Assembly: GCA_046582185.1 (NCBI GenBank)
Contig: JAYGEX010000016.1
Location: 61,462 to 125,461 of the forward strand
Origin: GCA-002726655 sp046582185
Lineage (GTDB): Bacteria; Pseudomonadota; Gammaproteobacteria; Pseudomonadales; Azotimanducaceae
Direction: 5' to 3'
Length of the DNA: 64,000 nt
The first letter of the stretch is position 1; each line of letters opens with the position of its first letter. This document shows positions 63,934-64,000 of the stretch, piece after piece. The position numbers were made by a program, and so were the translations under genes. The notes under the pieces were generated by a model. That model worked only from the letters and a program-made list of their open reading frames with translations, did no database searches and had not been told where the DNA came from.

Positions 63934-64000
63934 TCAGGCGGTCGAACCTCCGTCCGCCATGTAAACCGAGCCGGTAATAAATTCACTATCATCGGAAGCC
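63934..64000 (-). CDS. Short-chain dehydrogenase/reductase, C-terminal end (cut by window edge)
   Basis: The final 21 residues read SDDSEFITGSVYMADGGSTA and a TGA, the standard SDR C-terminus (S-D-x-S-x-F-I-T-G-x-x-x-x-V-D-G-G). The rest lies outside the window. Convergent with the hotdog gene. Confidence 0.85.
   Translation of the reverse strand, partial: ASDDSEFITGSVYMADGGSTA

Overview
The window reads as chromosome from a gammaproteobacterium with an aerobic, fatty-acid-oxidising, probably marine lifestyle. The cmoA/cmoB pair for tRNA wobble-uridine modification is typical of Gammaproteobacteria. Class III PHA synthase (PhaE/PhaC), a wax ester/triacylglycerol synthase, several acyl-CoA dehydrogenases, a P450, DUF7064-like proteins and a complete urease operon fit the marine 'lipid-eater' lineages. 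The exact family cannot be fixed from sequence alone. There is no rRNA, tRNA, phage or insertion sequence. One structural RNA was found: the 4.5S SRP RNA, on the minus strand at about 47.5 kb.

Layout. 0-11.6 kb: a catabolic/oxidative set (Tat dienelactone hydrolase, DsbA/HCCA-isomerase-like protein, Gfo/Idh dehydrogenase with an ADP-ribosylglycohydrolase-like enzyme, PhyH dioxygenase, P450, amidohydrolase, PEP-mutase-like lyase, internally deleted MFS transporter, FMN-binding protein). 11.6-17.9 kb: histidine utilisation, hutI-hutG diverging from hutC-hutU-hutH around a perfect 16-bp-arm palindrome. 18-21.4 kb: CoA transferase, broken Popeye/cNMP-binding protein, enoyl-CoA hydratase, HNH nuclease. 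21.4-24.8 kb: a collapsed Rieske oxygenase remnant, cmoA, a membrane gene with an in-frame amber codon, cmoB. 24.8-33.8 kb: SMP-30 protein, two lipocalin-like (DUF7064/7065-type) proteins, a MoxR/ChlI ATPase with its VWA partner, a phospholipase-D-like lipoprotein, and a MerB-like gene interrupted by UGA. 33.9-39.9 kb: acyl-CoA dehydrogenase pair, VOC protein, GST, nucleoside phosphorylase with NupC. 40-41.7 kb: a decay zone (PaiB, HD-hydrolase and LysR fragments around an intact GFA gene). 41.9-47.3 kb: storage-lipid island. 47.5-52.9 kb: 4.5S RNA and ureDABCEFG. 53-64 kb: quinone oxidoreductase, rifampicin-phosphotransferase-like enzyme, DoxX, MelB-type transporter, and an acyl-CoA dehydrogenase/TetR/hotdog operon.

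The most notable observation is at 33.0-33.7 kb. A MerB-fold (organomercurial lyase) reading frame contains a single in-frame UGA. It falls where the family has its second catalytic cysteine (C99 to UGA165 here, compared with C96 to C159 in characterised MerB). About 20 nt downstream is a compact hairpin with GU in its loop, at nearly the same offset as in the E. coli fdhF SECIS. This suggests a selenocysteine-containing MerB-like enzyme.

A second theme is gene decay and slippage. There are internal deletions (MFS, Rieske), frameshifts (Popeye, LysR, membrane protein near 58 kb), a nonsense codon, gene fusions by deletion, and many short tandem duplications. One 18-bp unit is tandemly repeated in two unrelated genes.
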